Positions 23,932 through 34,978 are shown, counted from the stretch's first letter. The stretch: DNA of 64,000 nucleotides from Mikania micrantha (GCA_009363875.1 CM018696.1:19667475-19731474), one strand, 5' to 3'. Program-made: numbers and translations. The notes: a model not told the origin generated them from the sequence alone.

Positions 23932-25309
23932 GAACGTAGTTTGAACGTAGTTTCTTATTTGTATAATAGTATATCTTGAATATTTGGGTGATCCAAAATG
24001 TTAGTTCGAGGATGGGAAATGTTGACTAAACAGTCGCCCGAAACTTATCTTATGTCAAAACTGAGAATCCAAACTTTAGAGTTTCTTACTTGCTATCTTT
24101 TACATCTAAGCATTACAAAACACAATGTCGTATGTTAGGATATGTATATAATGTAAGTTGGATGATAAGATGGCAAGGATATGAGTTTTAGGTGTGCACG
24201 AAGTCTCCAAGGTTTTTGATGAACCTAAATTGTAGCCCTTGAGAGATGGATAGTTGGTATAAGATAGATGAACCAAAGATCGAATGAGAAGGAGAAAGGA
24301 AGATGAAATTTGGTAATCCCTATAGTCATGGATTTCTCCCATTTATAATCCAAAGATTTTTTTAGGTTATGTTTATGTTTACTCTCAAAAATTGTAAGAT
24401 TGGCCCGTTAAATTTTATAATTTAACTTTTTAAGTTAAAACCATTTATAAAAACTTATACACTTTATTTATAACATTTATAACTTTACACTTTATAAACA
24501 TAATTAATTTCAATTAATTAAATCTTCTATTCATTTTTTTGTTAATCCCTATAGTCATGTGTTTGGGTTTACGAATACAACTATTTAAAGCATGATATAA
24601 ACTTTTTTTATTATGTACTAGTATAATTATAATAAAATAGAAAATTGAAAACCATAGGGATTACAGTCTCCCTACTTTAGTGAATTTCGTCTCGAAATTA
24701 AGTTGAACTTTTGTTACCAGTGTTGATCGTTTCTTACTTTACGTCATTTTTTTCTTTTCTAAACTTTGACCGTCGACTTAATGTATTAGTTTTGTGTTTA
24801 TCTTATTAGTTTTAGTAAGAAATCAGTGTCTTGGTTTATAAATTATTATATAGGTTATTAGGAGAGTTTGAGATTATCCTTTGCTTTTAAGACTTGAAGT
24901 GTAATGAACTTGGATTAAAATATTTATAGGTAACGTACTCTTGTTTAGAATATTTATACACTTATGAAATTTTTTTAAGAGGGTTTTCAATTAACGTTTG
25001 TTTAACTAACTCATATAAGAAAATTTTCTAATATCATTGATTAAACTGAGTGTAGGAGTACACCCTTGTTATTGGTGTATGAATAACATCTGATTTTTAC
25101 TAATATTCTCGACTAAAGTATGATTTGCTCAAATTCATAGATTGAATTGACTAACCCTATTCTTGGTCAAGCTTTTGGTGCTACTATCAATTCAATATTG
25201 GTGCTTATATATAGGGTATACCGCAGCCAACCCCCACATCACAAATACTTTGATAGCATTCCAATCACCTACCAAGACTAACCTACCTTAACTACATTTG
25301 AATACTTGA
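23932..25309 (-). mobile_element. LARD-C copy 3 fragment, left part
   Basis: On the minus strand the LTR starts at 24665 (TGTAATCCC) and runs to 23932, where it is truncated. Right of it are the reversed PPT (CTCCCTACTTTAG) and internal repeat sequence to the Gyp-F insertion. TSD copy CTTGA lies at 25305-25309. The reversed TATA-like motif of the internal repeat appears at about 25205-25222. No coding sequence. Confidence 0.65.
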
Positions 25310-25991
25310 TGTCACACCTCGAGCCAGTGGGTTGGATCGACTTCCCCATCGGGCGGAAGGTTCTCGGGGCGCGATATAGTGAGTGATAATCGTGATGATC
25401 AGATTGTTTACATAGCATCAACATTGAGAATAACTAAAGCACAATATAGTATTGAACTAGGATTACAAAGTTAAATTACAACTGTCAATGTTTGATAATT
25501 TAACTAAGTAAACCTATCAAAAGAATCAAATGTTTACTATCTTGTAACTGTACAAGATGTCAAAAGTGATTCACAACAATCATCAGATCATGTGGTTTTC
25601 AAAATCTACTAGGTCCTCTAACTGGGCATCCTAGTATGCATTCCCTAGCCTTAGCTTAATCATGTACGTCACCTCAGAAAGCATGTAAGAAAACAAAGTC
25701 AACACAATGGTTGGTGAGTTCATATAGTTTAGTAGTTGAAAAGTAGCTTTAGTAAACCTTTTCGGTAACAACCTTAACCTCATTAACATCACCTGTAATA
25801 TCCAATTCGGTATGCTTATATATAGGTCATATGTAGGTCGAACTTACCGTCCGCTCAGCCACCGTCCCACCACATACTAAATCACATATGACATTGTTGT
25901 TAATGATAATTAAGCATTTTACCTACGTCCAATCCCGTCTCCATCATAACTTTAGTGTACTGTTTAAGAGTTTACATGTTTATAGCATTCA

Positions 25992-26391
25992 CATAGCTCA
26001 GCTTTTACGTCCATTATACACGTATATTAGCTTTGCATCAACATAGTTTAGCCTTTACGAATCTCATGCATAGGTACAAGCTTTGCAATAGCACAGATTA
26101 GCTTTTACGTAACCCATGATTAGATACAAGCTTTGCACTAGCATAGTTTAGCAATTACGTATCTCGTGAATCGATTCAAGCTTTGCTTTAGCATAGTTTA
26201 GCATTCACGTATCCCATATATAGATACAAGCTTTGCATTAGCATAGTTTAGCATTCACGTATCTTTTATATGGATACTAGCTTTGCAGTAGCATAGTTTA
26301 GCATTCACGTGTCCCATATATAGATACAAGATTTGCATTAGCATAGTTTAGCTTTCACGTATCTCATATACGGACACAAGCTTTGCATTAG
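25992..26391 (-). repeat. Eight-copy 50-bp tandem repeat in Gyp-F LTR
   Basis: Units of exactly 50 bases begin at 25992, 26042, 26092, 26142, 26192, 26242, 26292 and 26342. Each has the layout CATAGTTTAG, then TTCACGTAT, then GATACAAG and CTTTGCATTAG. The outermost left units are the most diverged, as expected of an old array with recent expansion in the middle. It contains ACGT cores (ACGTAT), potential bZIP sites. Confidence 0.9.
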
Positions 26392-26790
26392 CATCCGATC
26401 TTAGCATGTAGCATATAGCATCTAGCATTAGCATTTAGTCTTAGCATGTAGCTTATAGCATTAGCATTAGCATTTAGTTTGATCATTTAGCTTATAGCAT
26501 TAGCATTAGCATAGAGTTTAGTATGTAGCGTATAGCATTAGCATTAGCATTTGCATTTAGTTTGGGCATGTAGCTTATCGCATTAGCATTAGAATTTGCA
26601 TTTAGTTTAGGCATGTAGCTTATCGCATTAGCATTGGCATTAGCATTTGCATTTAGTTTGGGCATGTAGCTTATCGCATTAGCATTAGCATTTAGTTTGA
26701 GCATTTAGCTTATAGCATTAGCATTAGCATTAGCATAGAGTTTAGTATGTAACGTATAGCATTGGCATTTAGTTTGAGATATTAGCAACT
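26392..26790 (-). repeat. GCATTA-rich variable minisatellite in Gyp-F LTR
   Basis: Composite repeats of GCATTA hexamers joined to TTTAGTTTGRGCATGTAGC, with units about 40-60 bases long. It follows the 50-bp array directly and probably grew from its terminal GCATTAG. The chance minus-strand ORF at 26492-26704 is a translation of this repeat. Confidence 0.8.
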
Positions 26791-27984
26791 AGTATAAAGC
26801 TTTAGCTTTTAGCTTTTAGCTTTTAAAATTAGCTTTTAGAATAAGTGTATGAGCATTTGCTGTTGCAGTATAATTGAATATCAAGCATTTACAAATCATT
26901 TAAACATCTGTTTAAAATAGATAACATGCTTCTCAGTCCCGATGTAAAATCCAAAATGGTTTGAAAAGGGACTATGAACTCATCTATGTTGCCAAGTATA
27001 AGTTACCACAGATAACGCGCGCTCGTTGATTGTAGCTTAAGTATCTTCCACACGTGAGTTGTTCTAAGAGATTCGAACACGATAAGTCGTTATAATAGCC
27101 GCAAACTAGGGTTTTGGTCTCGGTGTGAAACTAAGTGTCCTATGTTACTAATGTGTTTTCTAGGACTTCATCTAACTAGTCTACGGTATTACCCTTAATT
27201 AAGAACCCTTAATCCCACAAGTAACCATAAAAAGGCTTTGATTAAATATTTGTATGCTATTTTGTTCTAATTAGATTTTAGGTTAGAAATCATTTAATTA
27301 ATTAAAGAGAGTTTATCATCAATTTCATTTACTAAAACCGTAATGTATTTAAAGAAAAATCATAAAGTAGTTTGTTAGACTTAAGTTAATCAACTTAGAT
27401 TAACTCTAAGCCTAAGATTAAGTCTTAGCTTCCCTTTGTTTCTTGAATCATTCATGTGTACAACTTAGCTTAGTAGTCCCATAGAACTATCTAAGTTGTT
27501 GTAAGTAGTAGAATATTTACTAAATATTGGGTGTTGATAATGAATCAACACCAATACTCAGTTGCTTCTTTGCTTCATTGCATTTCACGCTTTGTGTTTC
27601 CATAGCTAAAATCCCTAGTGTCATTGCACAAACCCTTGTTTATCATCTATCCCATGTGATAGACAAGCTATATGTTTGGCATTTGTTTAGCAATCAATTG
27701 AGGTCTTAGTCCTTGGCATGAAAGGATTACAACTTTTCACTTTTGTTTGATAAGAATAGAATAGCTTCTTGTTAAGAAACCCTATTCATGGTTTCTTACT
27801 GTAAACTCATGTATTTCAACCCAATTCACATGCAATAACCCTCTTATGTTTGCACTTTAGTTAATACAAGGTTAGCTTTACATTAGGAAAAACCCTAACC
27901 CCTCCATGCACACACACGCACACCTTTGGTCCCATGCATGCCCGCATACTAGTTCCCATGCATGCCCATCCCCCCTCCATGTAT

Positions 27985-28265
27985 TCGGCCCAATGGACCA
28001 AGACCCGACTAAAGCAACGTGACCGAATGGAAAGTGCTTGAGCCGAATAGGTAAGCCATCGAATGGGAGTGCCGATCGAATGAAAGGTTGGCCGAAGGTG
28101 GTTCTGCCGAAACAATGATGGCCAACCGCCGAATGAGGAAGTGCCGATCGAATGAGGCTAGGCCGAAGGTCTAACGAGCGAATGAAGCTTCATACTCAGC
28201 TAGGGCCATTCGGCCGAATAGGGGATGGGGCTCATTCGGCGAGCTGGTTGTTGGTCCCATTCGGC
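27985..28265. repeat. CATTCGGC/GCCGAATG motif cluster in Gyp-F LTR
   Basis: About a dozen copies of CATTCGGC or its complement at irregular spacing, in both orientations; one copy forms the palindrome CATTCGGCCGAAT (28206-28218). The short LTR forms keep only its last few copies (32860-32930, 37400-37470). Confidence 0.6.
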
Positions 28266-29279
28266 TGGTCGACTAGTAACAAAGTGAAACCTCTATTTTC
28301 GAGATCTATGAACAAGGCATGGTGTTTAGCATGTTTCTAACTCATCCTATGTGTTGTGGATGTAATTTCCCTAAGGTTTTGGGAGAGCTTAACCGGTTAA
28401 ATGGTGGGTTCGAAATAGGGTTTTCAAAACCCTTGAATCACAACAAAGATGGGTTTTTACCTTGAATTTGTTGGACAAAACTCAGATTCTTTGTACTTCC
28501 GAGATCTACGCGATGTAGTGGTCGTTTAGACACCAAAATCACTTGAATCGGTTGAGAAATGAGTGAGTTAGAGTGGTGGTTATAAAGAGAGTATAGAGAG
28601 AGAGTAACGATTTTTAGTGAGAGAGAGGGGTGGTCCTGGCTGGTAGGTGGTGGTTTTTGTGGAATTAAAAGACATAATAAATAGTTTCAAAATCATCGGG
28701 TTCGTTCGATTCCGCTCGGTTTCGCGCAGAAGCGTCGTTTCTGTTTCGTTTTCGCGACGAATGTCTCTGTTTTAAAGATAGAGTTTAATAAATTAATTTA
28801 GGTGGTTATTCCTAGTAAATTAACTAATTATCTTTCGTTTATTAAATTCTCTGAAAACGTTTGAATTACAGTTTAAATCGAATCGTATAGTTGTCGCGCG
28901 TATTCGTTCGAATCGTCATCCGTACAGATATGACGATAACTACACTTTTCAATGTGGTTTTCTAATTCTTGGCATCATTCGGAACGTTAAACTTTCAGAT
29001 GTATTCTTACAGATCGTCACCTATACGAATAATCCGCCCGTTTAGCATTCCTGTAACGACATCCATTATTGCTTTGTTTTGTTCCACCTCGCATACGTTT
29101 ATACAAAATAGCATATTACAAGAATTCGTGTGTCAATTCTATGTTGTCTGATATATTCCTGACTGTTAAACAGTAAGATTTAATCAGATAACAGAAACGA
29201 TTGCATAATAGTTTAGTGTCAAGCATCACAATGTTAATAGCATACAATAGTTCACATAGTTTGTACCTGAGTTACTGTG

Positions 29280-30301
29280 CATATCTCAAACGTTTGGGAG
29301 AGATAAGATTGGAGCATCACATAGCTTTTGCTTCAATGTTTGAAAAGCATCTTCTTGCTTCTGTTCCCAAATAAACGGCTCGCTTTTTTGTGTTAACTTG
29401 GTGAGCGGCAGGGCTATCTTAGAAAAGTTTGAGATAAACCTTCTATAATAGCCTGCTAATCTTAGTTCTTTATTGCTTCAATCTTGGCAGGGTCTACGTG
29501 TGTTCCCTCGCTGTTGACTACATGACCCAGGAATTGAACTTCTCTTAGCCAAAATTCACACTTAGAGAATTTGGCATAAATTTTTTCTTCCTTCAACAGC
29601 TCCAAGATCATTCTGAGATGTTGCTCGTGTTCTGCTTTGCTTTTGGAATAGATCAGTATGTCATCAATGAATACAATGACAAACTGATGTAGATACGGCT
29701 TGCACACTCGGTTCATGAGATCCATGAAAACTGCGGGTGCATTCGTCAATCCAAAAGGCATCACCATAAACTCGTAATGCCCATACCTGGTACGAAACGC
29801 CGTATTTGGTATGTCTTCGTCTTGGACTCTAAGTTGATGGTATCCAGACCGTAAGTCAATCTTCGAAAAGTACTGAGCTCTTTGCAGTTGGTCAAACAAA
29901 TCATCAATCCTTGGTAATGGATACCGATTCTTGATGGTTAGTTTGTTCAGCTCTCTGTAGTCTATGCACATACGAAAAGATCCATCCTTCTTCTTCACGA
30001 ACAAAACTGGAGCTCCCCAAGGTGAGTAGCTCAGTCGGATGAAACCTTTGTTGAGTAGCTCCTGCAGTTGATTTGACAATTCCTGCATCTCTGAAGGTGC
30101 TAACCTGTCAGGAGATTTAGCAACAGGAGTTGCTCCAGGAATCAAGTCAATACGAAACTCTACCGGTCGCACAGGTGGCAAACCTGGTAGGTCTTCAGGA
30201 AACACTTCGGGGTATTCCTTTACAATCGGCACGTCTTGAATCATTTTCTTGTCTTTCTCTTTCTTCACCACATGAGCAAAGAAAGCTACACAATGCTTCT
30301 A
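29280..30301 (-). pseudogene. Gyp-F reverse transcriptase and start of RNase H, truncated
   Basis: Continues the same frame as the protease segment after a TAG at 30299-30301. It encodes the gypsy reverse transcriptase that would copy element RNA into DNA: the segment before RT (EVFPEDLPGLPP), the WGAPVLFVKKKDGS fingers, YRELNKLTIKNRYPLPRIDDLFDQL, and the catalytic FIDDILIYSK (YxDD variant). The frame is lost at 29464 after VDPAKIEAIKN by a deletion of roughly 40 bases. In another frame the linker (LAGYYRRFI) and early RNase H (LKQKLCDAPIL) can be read until about 29285. There the deletion junction with the 3' LTR removes the rest, so RNase H catalytic residues and integrase are gone. Confidence 0.9.
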
Positions 30302-31162
30302 TAGACACTTACACACTTTTATGCAGGATATGATTTTGATACTACGCTTTGCTTGATCCCCTCGAACTTCCAATACACTATCATTCGCCAATGGAATCCG
30401 AAGTAGCTTTTCAGAACAGATGACTTCCACTCTATTGAGAGATAGCCAATCCATCCCAACAATGATGTCAAAACTACCCAACTCCATCGGTATCAAGTCG
30501 ATGGTAAATGTATGATCAGTAAGTGTAAGTGGGTAATTCCTAAGTATAGTGCTAGCTGTGATTTGTTTCCCATTTGCTACTTCGATGATATAAGGGGAGT
30601 CTAAAGATTCCTCAGTAAGACTAAGTTGGCGTGCAAAGTCAGATGAAATAAAACTCTGATCTGCACCAGTGTCAAACAGAATAGATGCATAAGAGTCATG
30701 TAAAAGAAATGTACTAGTGACCACATTAGGGTCTTGGCATGCTGCATTGGCTCCAATCACAAAAGCTCTTCCACGAGGTGCTTGAGCTCCCTGTTGCATT
30801 CGCTTCGGGCAATCTTTGGAGAAATGACCTACTTCCTCACAGTTATAGCATCCCCTGTTGTTGTTGTGATTGCCTGGGTTTGGTGGTGAAGGTAATGCTC
30901 TAGCAGCATTGTTTGTAGCTTGTGTTGCTGGAGTACGGAACTGCTGAGCCCAGTGGCCTAGTCGGCCACAGTTGTTGCACTTCCTACACTGCACCCCAGC
31001 AGGATGATGATACTTGCATTGTGTACACTGAGGATGCACTCCAACATAATGTTTGGGTACAGCATTAGCAGGTAGTGCAGGGGCTTGTCTCAATGGGGTG
31101 GCCATTACATAGTTCTTGACGACTTTTTGCTTCTTCTTTTGGTGGTGTTCGGGCTTCTTTCA
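30302..31162 (-). pseudogene. Gyp-F gag zinc knuckles and protease
   Basis: In frame with the segments on both sides, bounded by TGA (31160-31162) and TAG (30299-30301). Two knuckles are visible: CNNCGRLGHWAQQF, where the last Cys is replaced by Phe, and CYNCEEVGHFSKDC, a canonical CCHC that binds genomic RNA. The aspartic protease follows, with the active-site DTGA in SILFDTGADQSF and the conserved GMDWL further on; it would cut the polyprotein. An upstream CTQCKYHHPAGVQCRKC segment is a third cysteine cluster typical of Tekay/Del gag. Confidence 0.9.
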
Positions 31163-32038
31163 CGGTTCCTCTTTAGCTTTACCCGATTCCTTCTTCAGAA
31201 CTCCTGACTTTACCATTACTTCAGTAAGTTTAGCTGATAGGGAGATGGCTGACTCTAGAGTAGCTGGGTTTGCAGCCAGTACAATGCCATTAATGCAGGA
31301 TGGTAATCCTCCTACATATCTATCAATTAGCTTTTCCAGTGTTGGCACCATCTCTGGCACCAAAGCTACCAGCTCATGATAGCGAGTAGTGAATGTCTTG
31401 TGGTCTGCTCCTTTCATCACGAGATTGGACAGTTCAGCCTCTAACTTCTGAAGTTCATGCTTTGGACATAATTCATTCCTTAAAATGATTTTGAAATCTG
31501 CCCAAGGCATAGCCAGTGCTTCTTCTCTACCTCGAGCTCGAATCTGGGAGTTCCACCATGTTAAGGCTCGCTTGCTAAAAAATCCAGCAGCATAGCGAAC
31601 CTTATGGTGTTTAGGACAACCGTTGATGTCCAGTGTAGTCTCCATCTTCTCTAGCCATTGGATCAGTCCAACAGCTCCTTCAACACCGATAAAGCTTGGC
31701 GGCTTGCATCCTACAAATGATTTTTAGGAACAGTCTGAAGTAGTGCCAGTGTTTCCAATAGCTTCCCCTGTAGTATGCCCAGAGTTGTTGCCGTGGCCTT
31801 GAATCCTATTGATCAACTCAGGGATGACATCCCTCAGCTGGTTAGTCAACTGACTGCTCAGTAATGTAGCCAAGACAACAGTAGCAGGATCTAGAACTGG
31901 AGTTGCATTCGGGTTTGGAGGAGGAATGAGTGGAGGTGGAGGAGGTGGAAGAGGTGAATCAGTTGGAGATGGCCTGGATGAGTGTGGAGCTGAAATCTGT
32001 GGTGTTGGCACAATAGAAGGAGGTCTTCTCGGCGGCAT
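31163..32038 (-). pseudogene. Gyp-F gag capsid region with one internal stop
   Basis: Starts at the ATG at 32038 (MPPRRPPS), which opens the usual proline-rich N-terminus. The frame has a TAA at 31724-31726 and then continues unchanged through the retrotransposon-gag domain (KRALTWWNSQ, then a helical segment to GKAKEEP). A TGA at 31160-31162 ends this part. All three stops of this gag-pol (TAA, TGA, TAG) lie in one uninterrupted frame, so the original was a single polyprotein. The TAA is also present in the copied gag piece at 36260-36270, whereas that copy has an extra TAG near 36378. Confidence 0.9.
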
Positions 32039-32194
32039 TCTGATCATAACCAAAAGTATATTGGTTAGTGCAGTGATCGAATGCAGAAGACACAATGCAA
32101 GCATATATCCTATGTTCTCTACGTTAAGGTCCCTAAGTTATAGTGTAGGCCAAACCGTTTTAAGTAAATGACCTATTATTCTTTATAACCTTGA

Positions 32195-32206
32195 GCTCTG
32201 ATACCA
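32195..32206 (-). promoter_or_regulatory. Primer-binding site of Gyp-F
   Basis: On the minus strand TGGTATCAGAGC follows the 5' LTR after three bases. It is a perfect match to the plant initiator tRNA-Met 3' end complement. Confidence 0.85.
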
Positions 32207-32209
32207 ATC

Positions 32210-33971
32210 TGTCACACCCCTAGCCGGCGGGTTGGATCGACTTCCCTGTCGGGCAGAAGGTTCTCGGGGCGCGATATCGTGAGTGATAATCACGTTGATC
32301 AGATTCTTTACATAGCATCAACATTGAGAATAACTAAAGCACAATATAGTATTGAACTCGGATTACAAAGTTAAATTACAACTGTCAATGTTTGATAATT
32401 TAACTAAGTAAACCTATCAAAAGAATCAAATGTTTACTATCTTGTAACGGTACAAGATGTCAAAAGTGATTCACAACAATCATCAGATCATGTGCTTTTC
32501 AAAATCTACTAGGTCCTCTAACTGGGCATCCTAGCATGCATTCCTTAGCCTTAGCTTAATCCTGTACGTCACCTGAGAAAGCATGTAAGAAAACAAAGTC
32601 AACACAATGGTTGGCGAGTTCATATAGTTTAGTAGTTGAAAAGTAGTTTTAGTAAACCTTTTTGGTAACAACCTTAACCTCATTAACATCACCTATAATA
32701 TCCAATTCGGTATGCTTATATATAGGGCATATGTAGGTTCGAACTTACCGCCCGCCCAGCCACCGTCCCACCACATACTAAATCACATATGACATTGTTG
32801 TTAATGATAATTAAGCATTTTACCTACGATCGAATGAAGCTTCATACTCAGCTAGGGCCATTTGGCTGAATAGGGGATGGGACTCATTCGGCGAGCTGGT
32901 TGTTGGTCCCATTCGGCTGGTCGACTGGTAAGAAAGTGAAACCCCTATTTTCGAGATCTATGAACAAGGCATGGTGTTTAGCATGTTTCTAACTCATCCT
33001 ATGTGTTGTGGATGTAATTTCCCTAAGGTTTTGGGAGAGCTTAACCGGTCAAATGGTGGGTTCGAAATAGGGTTTTCAAAACCCTAAAATCGCAACAAAG
33101 ATGGTCTTTTACCTCGAATTTGTTGGACAAAACTCAGATCCTTTGTACTTTCGAGATCTACGCGATGTGGTGGTCGTTTAGACACTGAAATCACTTGAAT
33201 CGGTTGAGAAATGAGTGAGTTAGAGATGGTGGTTCAAATGAGAGAGTATAAAGAGAGAATGACGATTTTTAGTGAGAAAGGGGTGGTAATGGCTGGTAGG
33301 TGGTGGTTGTTGTGGCATTAAAAGCCATAATAAGTGGTTTAAAATAACCGGGTTCGTTCGGTTCTGCTCGGTTTCGCACAGAAGAGTCGTTTCCGTTTCG
33401 TTTTCGCGACGAATGTCTCGGTTTTCAAGATAGAATTTAATAAATTAATTTAGGTGGTTATTCCTAGTAAATTAACTAATTATCTTTCGTTTATTAAATT
33501 CTCTGAAAACGTTTGAATTACAGTTTAAATCGAATCTTATAGTTTTTCGCGCGTATTCGTTCGAATCGTCATCCGTACAAATACGACGATAACTACACTT
33601 TTCAGGTGGTTTTCTAATTCTTGGCGTCATTCGGAACGTTAAATTTTCAGAAGTATTCGTATAGATCGTCACCTATACGAATAATCCGCCCGTTTAGCAT
33701 TCCTGTAACGACGTCCATTATTGCTTTGTTCTGTTCCACCTCGCATACGTTTATACAAAATAGCATATTACAAGCATTCGTGTGTCAATTACATGTTGTC
33801 TGATATATTCCTGACTATTAAACTGTAAGATTTAATCAGATCACAGAAACGATTGCATAATAGTTTAGTGTCAAGCATCACAATGTTAATAGCATACAAT
33901 AGTTCACATAGTTTGTACCTGAGTTATTGTGTAGATCACTGTTCCGTGACGTTTCTGGCACTGATGTTACA
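32210..33971 (-). repeat. Gyp-F 5' LTR (short form)
   Basis: Begins TGTCACACCCCTAG beside the PBS and ends GATGTTACA beside the CTTGA duplication. Compared with the 3' LTR, it lacks about 2.2 kb; the deletion joins CATTTTACCTACG to ATCGAATGAAGC near 32826. The same joint occurs at about 37370. Confidence 0.85.
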
Positions 33972-33976
33972 CTTGA

Positions 33977-34237
33977 CTAACTTTAGAAATCATATGAGTA
34001 TAGAGATGCTAAAAATTTCAATCTTGCATTAGAATCTCATAGTTGTTACATATGAGCTGATGATCATTTTTGAATATACGAATGATGTACAATACACTAG
34101 TATGTGATATCATATGGTTGTGATAACTATTTATCATTAACCTTAGCTATAATATCACTAAATCATTGAATAATTGTTTTAACAAACGAATATAAAATAA
34201 TTCATTTAAGAATCATAGCTATGATATCAGTGAATCA
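33977..34237 (-). mobile_element. LARD-C copy 3 fragment, right part
   Basis: Continues the LARD-C internal repeat interrupted by Gyp-F. Near its end (after AAGAATCAT, about 34217) the sequence jumps back to repeat ATGATATCA before meeting copia sequence. The same jump is found at about 50430-50450. Confidence 0.6.
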
Positions 34238-34978
34238 CTTACAGATTGGGATGCAATCCTTTAGCTCCAAAAGAATGATCTGAAAGATTTGCAGCATATG
34301 ACCTTGGAGAATGCTGACACAGAATATGAAGTCCTAAAGTATGTGCGGACTCTCAGAGATCAAATTGGTTTGGCTCTAAGGCAAAAATAAATGGTTTTGG
34401 CTTTATCAGTCTAGAGGGAGATTGTGGAAAATAAGGACAGATGAGCAAAACCACTAAAGCCAAACAACGGAATAAAACCACGGATTGACCTACGGTGGAC
34501 ACTTTCTTTTTAATTATTCTTCTGAGCAAAACTACTTAGCTTCAACATTGGAAGCCCAACAATGAAATATTGGCATAAGAACTACCGTGGATCTCTTTAG
34601 CTTCGGAAGATAATAGCTGAACCTGATCCTTTCGGAAGACAACCACTGTTTCAGAAGATAACCACTGATCAAGTAATAACAACTGATTGATCAGCTTCCG
34701 AAGAACATCTTCCGAAAGAATAACCTCTTAACTCTTAAACAACTACTTCAACCTCAGAAGAACTAAAGATTGATGAAATTCCGAAGACTTGTGGTTCCGT
34801 AGTTGTGTGGTTCCGTAATTGTTGACTCTGTATTAGTTGTACTCTTCTAATGATTCAGTGTCTGTAACAGTGTCAGCTATTTGTCTTATTATTTCTTGTC
34901 TTATAACATTGAATGTTGGGTATTTATACCCCAACATTCTCTGAATTAATTGACTTGAATTCCCCGAAAATTCCTTGT
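34238..34978 (+). mobile_element. Cop-G family 3' tail and LTR fragment
   Basis: 34238-34422 matches the last coding part, stop and PPT (TAGAGGGAGAT) of Cop-G (61495-61679). The LTR follows from 34423 (TGTGGAAAAT, first bases changed from TGTTGAAAAT) to 34978, with a TATA-like GGTATTTATACCCC at about 34919. It is longer inside than the 61680-62165 LTR and is cut before its end. No other copia sequence precedes it. Confidence 0.75.

Larger units (their letters stand above)
25310..29279 (-). repeat. Gyp-F 3' LTR (long form)
   Basis: Opens TGTCACACCTCGAGCC. It includes sequence absent from the other two copies in the window (about 25930-28165): a 50-bp tandem array, a GCATTA-type array, and most of a CATTCGGC motif cluster. 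The remaining parts align with 32210-33930. Its right edge is cut 40 bases before the LTR end and joins directly to pol. No coding sequence; ORFs inside it are chance. Confidence 0.8.
25310..33971 (-). mobile_element. Gyp-F: Tekay/Del-like chromovirus with intact target-site duplication
   Basis: Bounded by TGTCACACC at left and GATGTTACA at right, with the 5-base duplication CTTGA on both sides (25305-25309, 33972-33976). Read on the minus strand: 5' LTR 33971-32210, PBS 32206-32195, gag-pol 32038-29280, 3' LTR 29279-25310. The RNase H end, integrase, 3' PPT and about 40 bases of the 3' LTR edge are missing through one deletion at 29279/29280. The two LTRs differ in length (about 3970 and 1762 bases) because the 5' LTR lacks an inner stretch of about 2.2 kb. 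Confidence 0.85.
23932..34978. other. Patchwork insertion in the Gyp-E 5' LTR
   Basis: Without Gyp-F (25310-33971 and one TSD copy) this segment is about 2.4 kb. It consists of LARD-C LTR (23932-24665, minus), LARD-C internal sequence (24666-25309, 33977-34237) and copia 3' tail plus LTR (34238-34978). It parallels 48754-50998 step by step, including the same LARD/copia junction. It has no LTR ends or target-site duplication of its own, so it did not arrive by ordinary integration. The left boundary shows an 8-base repeat (GAACGTAG) at the junction. Confidence 0.6.

Noticed and set aside
26492..26704. Minus-strand ORF of repeated LNANANA units
   Set aside because: Chance frame through the GCATTA minisatellite.
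28152..28340. 62-codon ORF in the Gyp-F LTR
   Set aside because: The homologous positions in the two short LTR forms do not support a conserved coding frame, and the region is a motif cluster.
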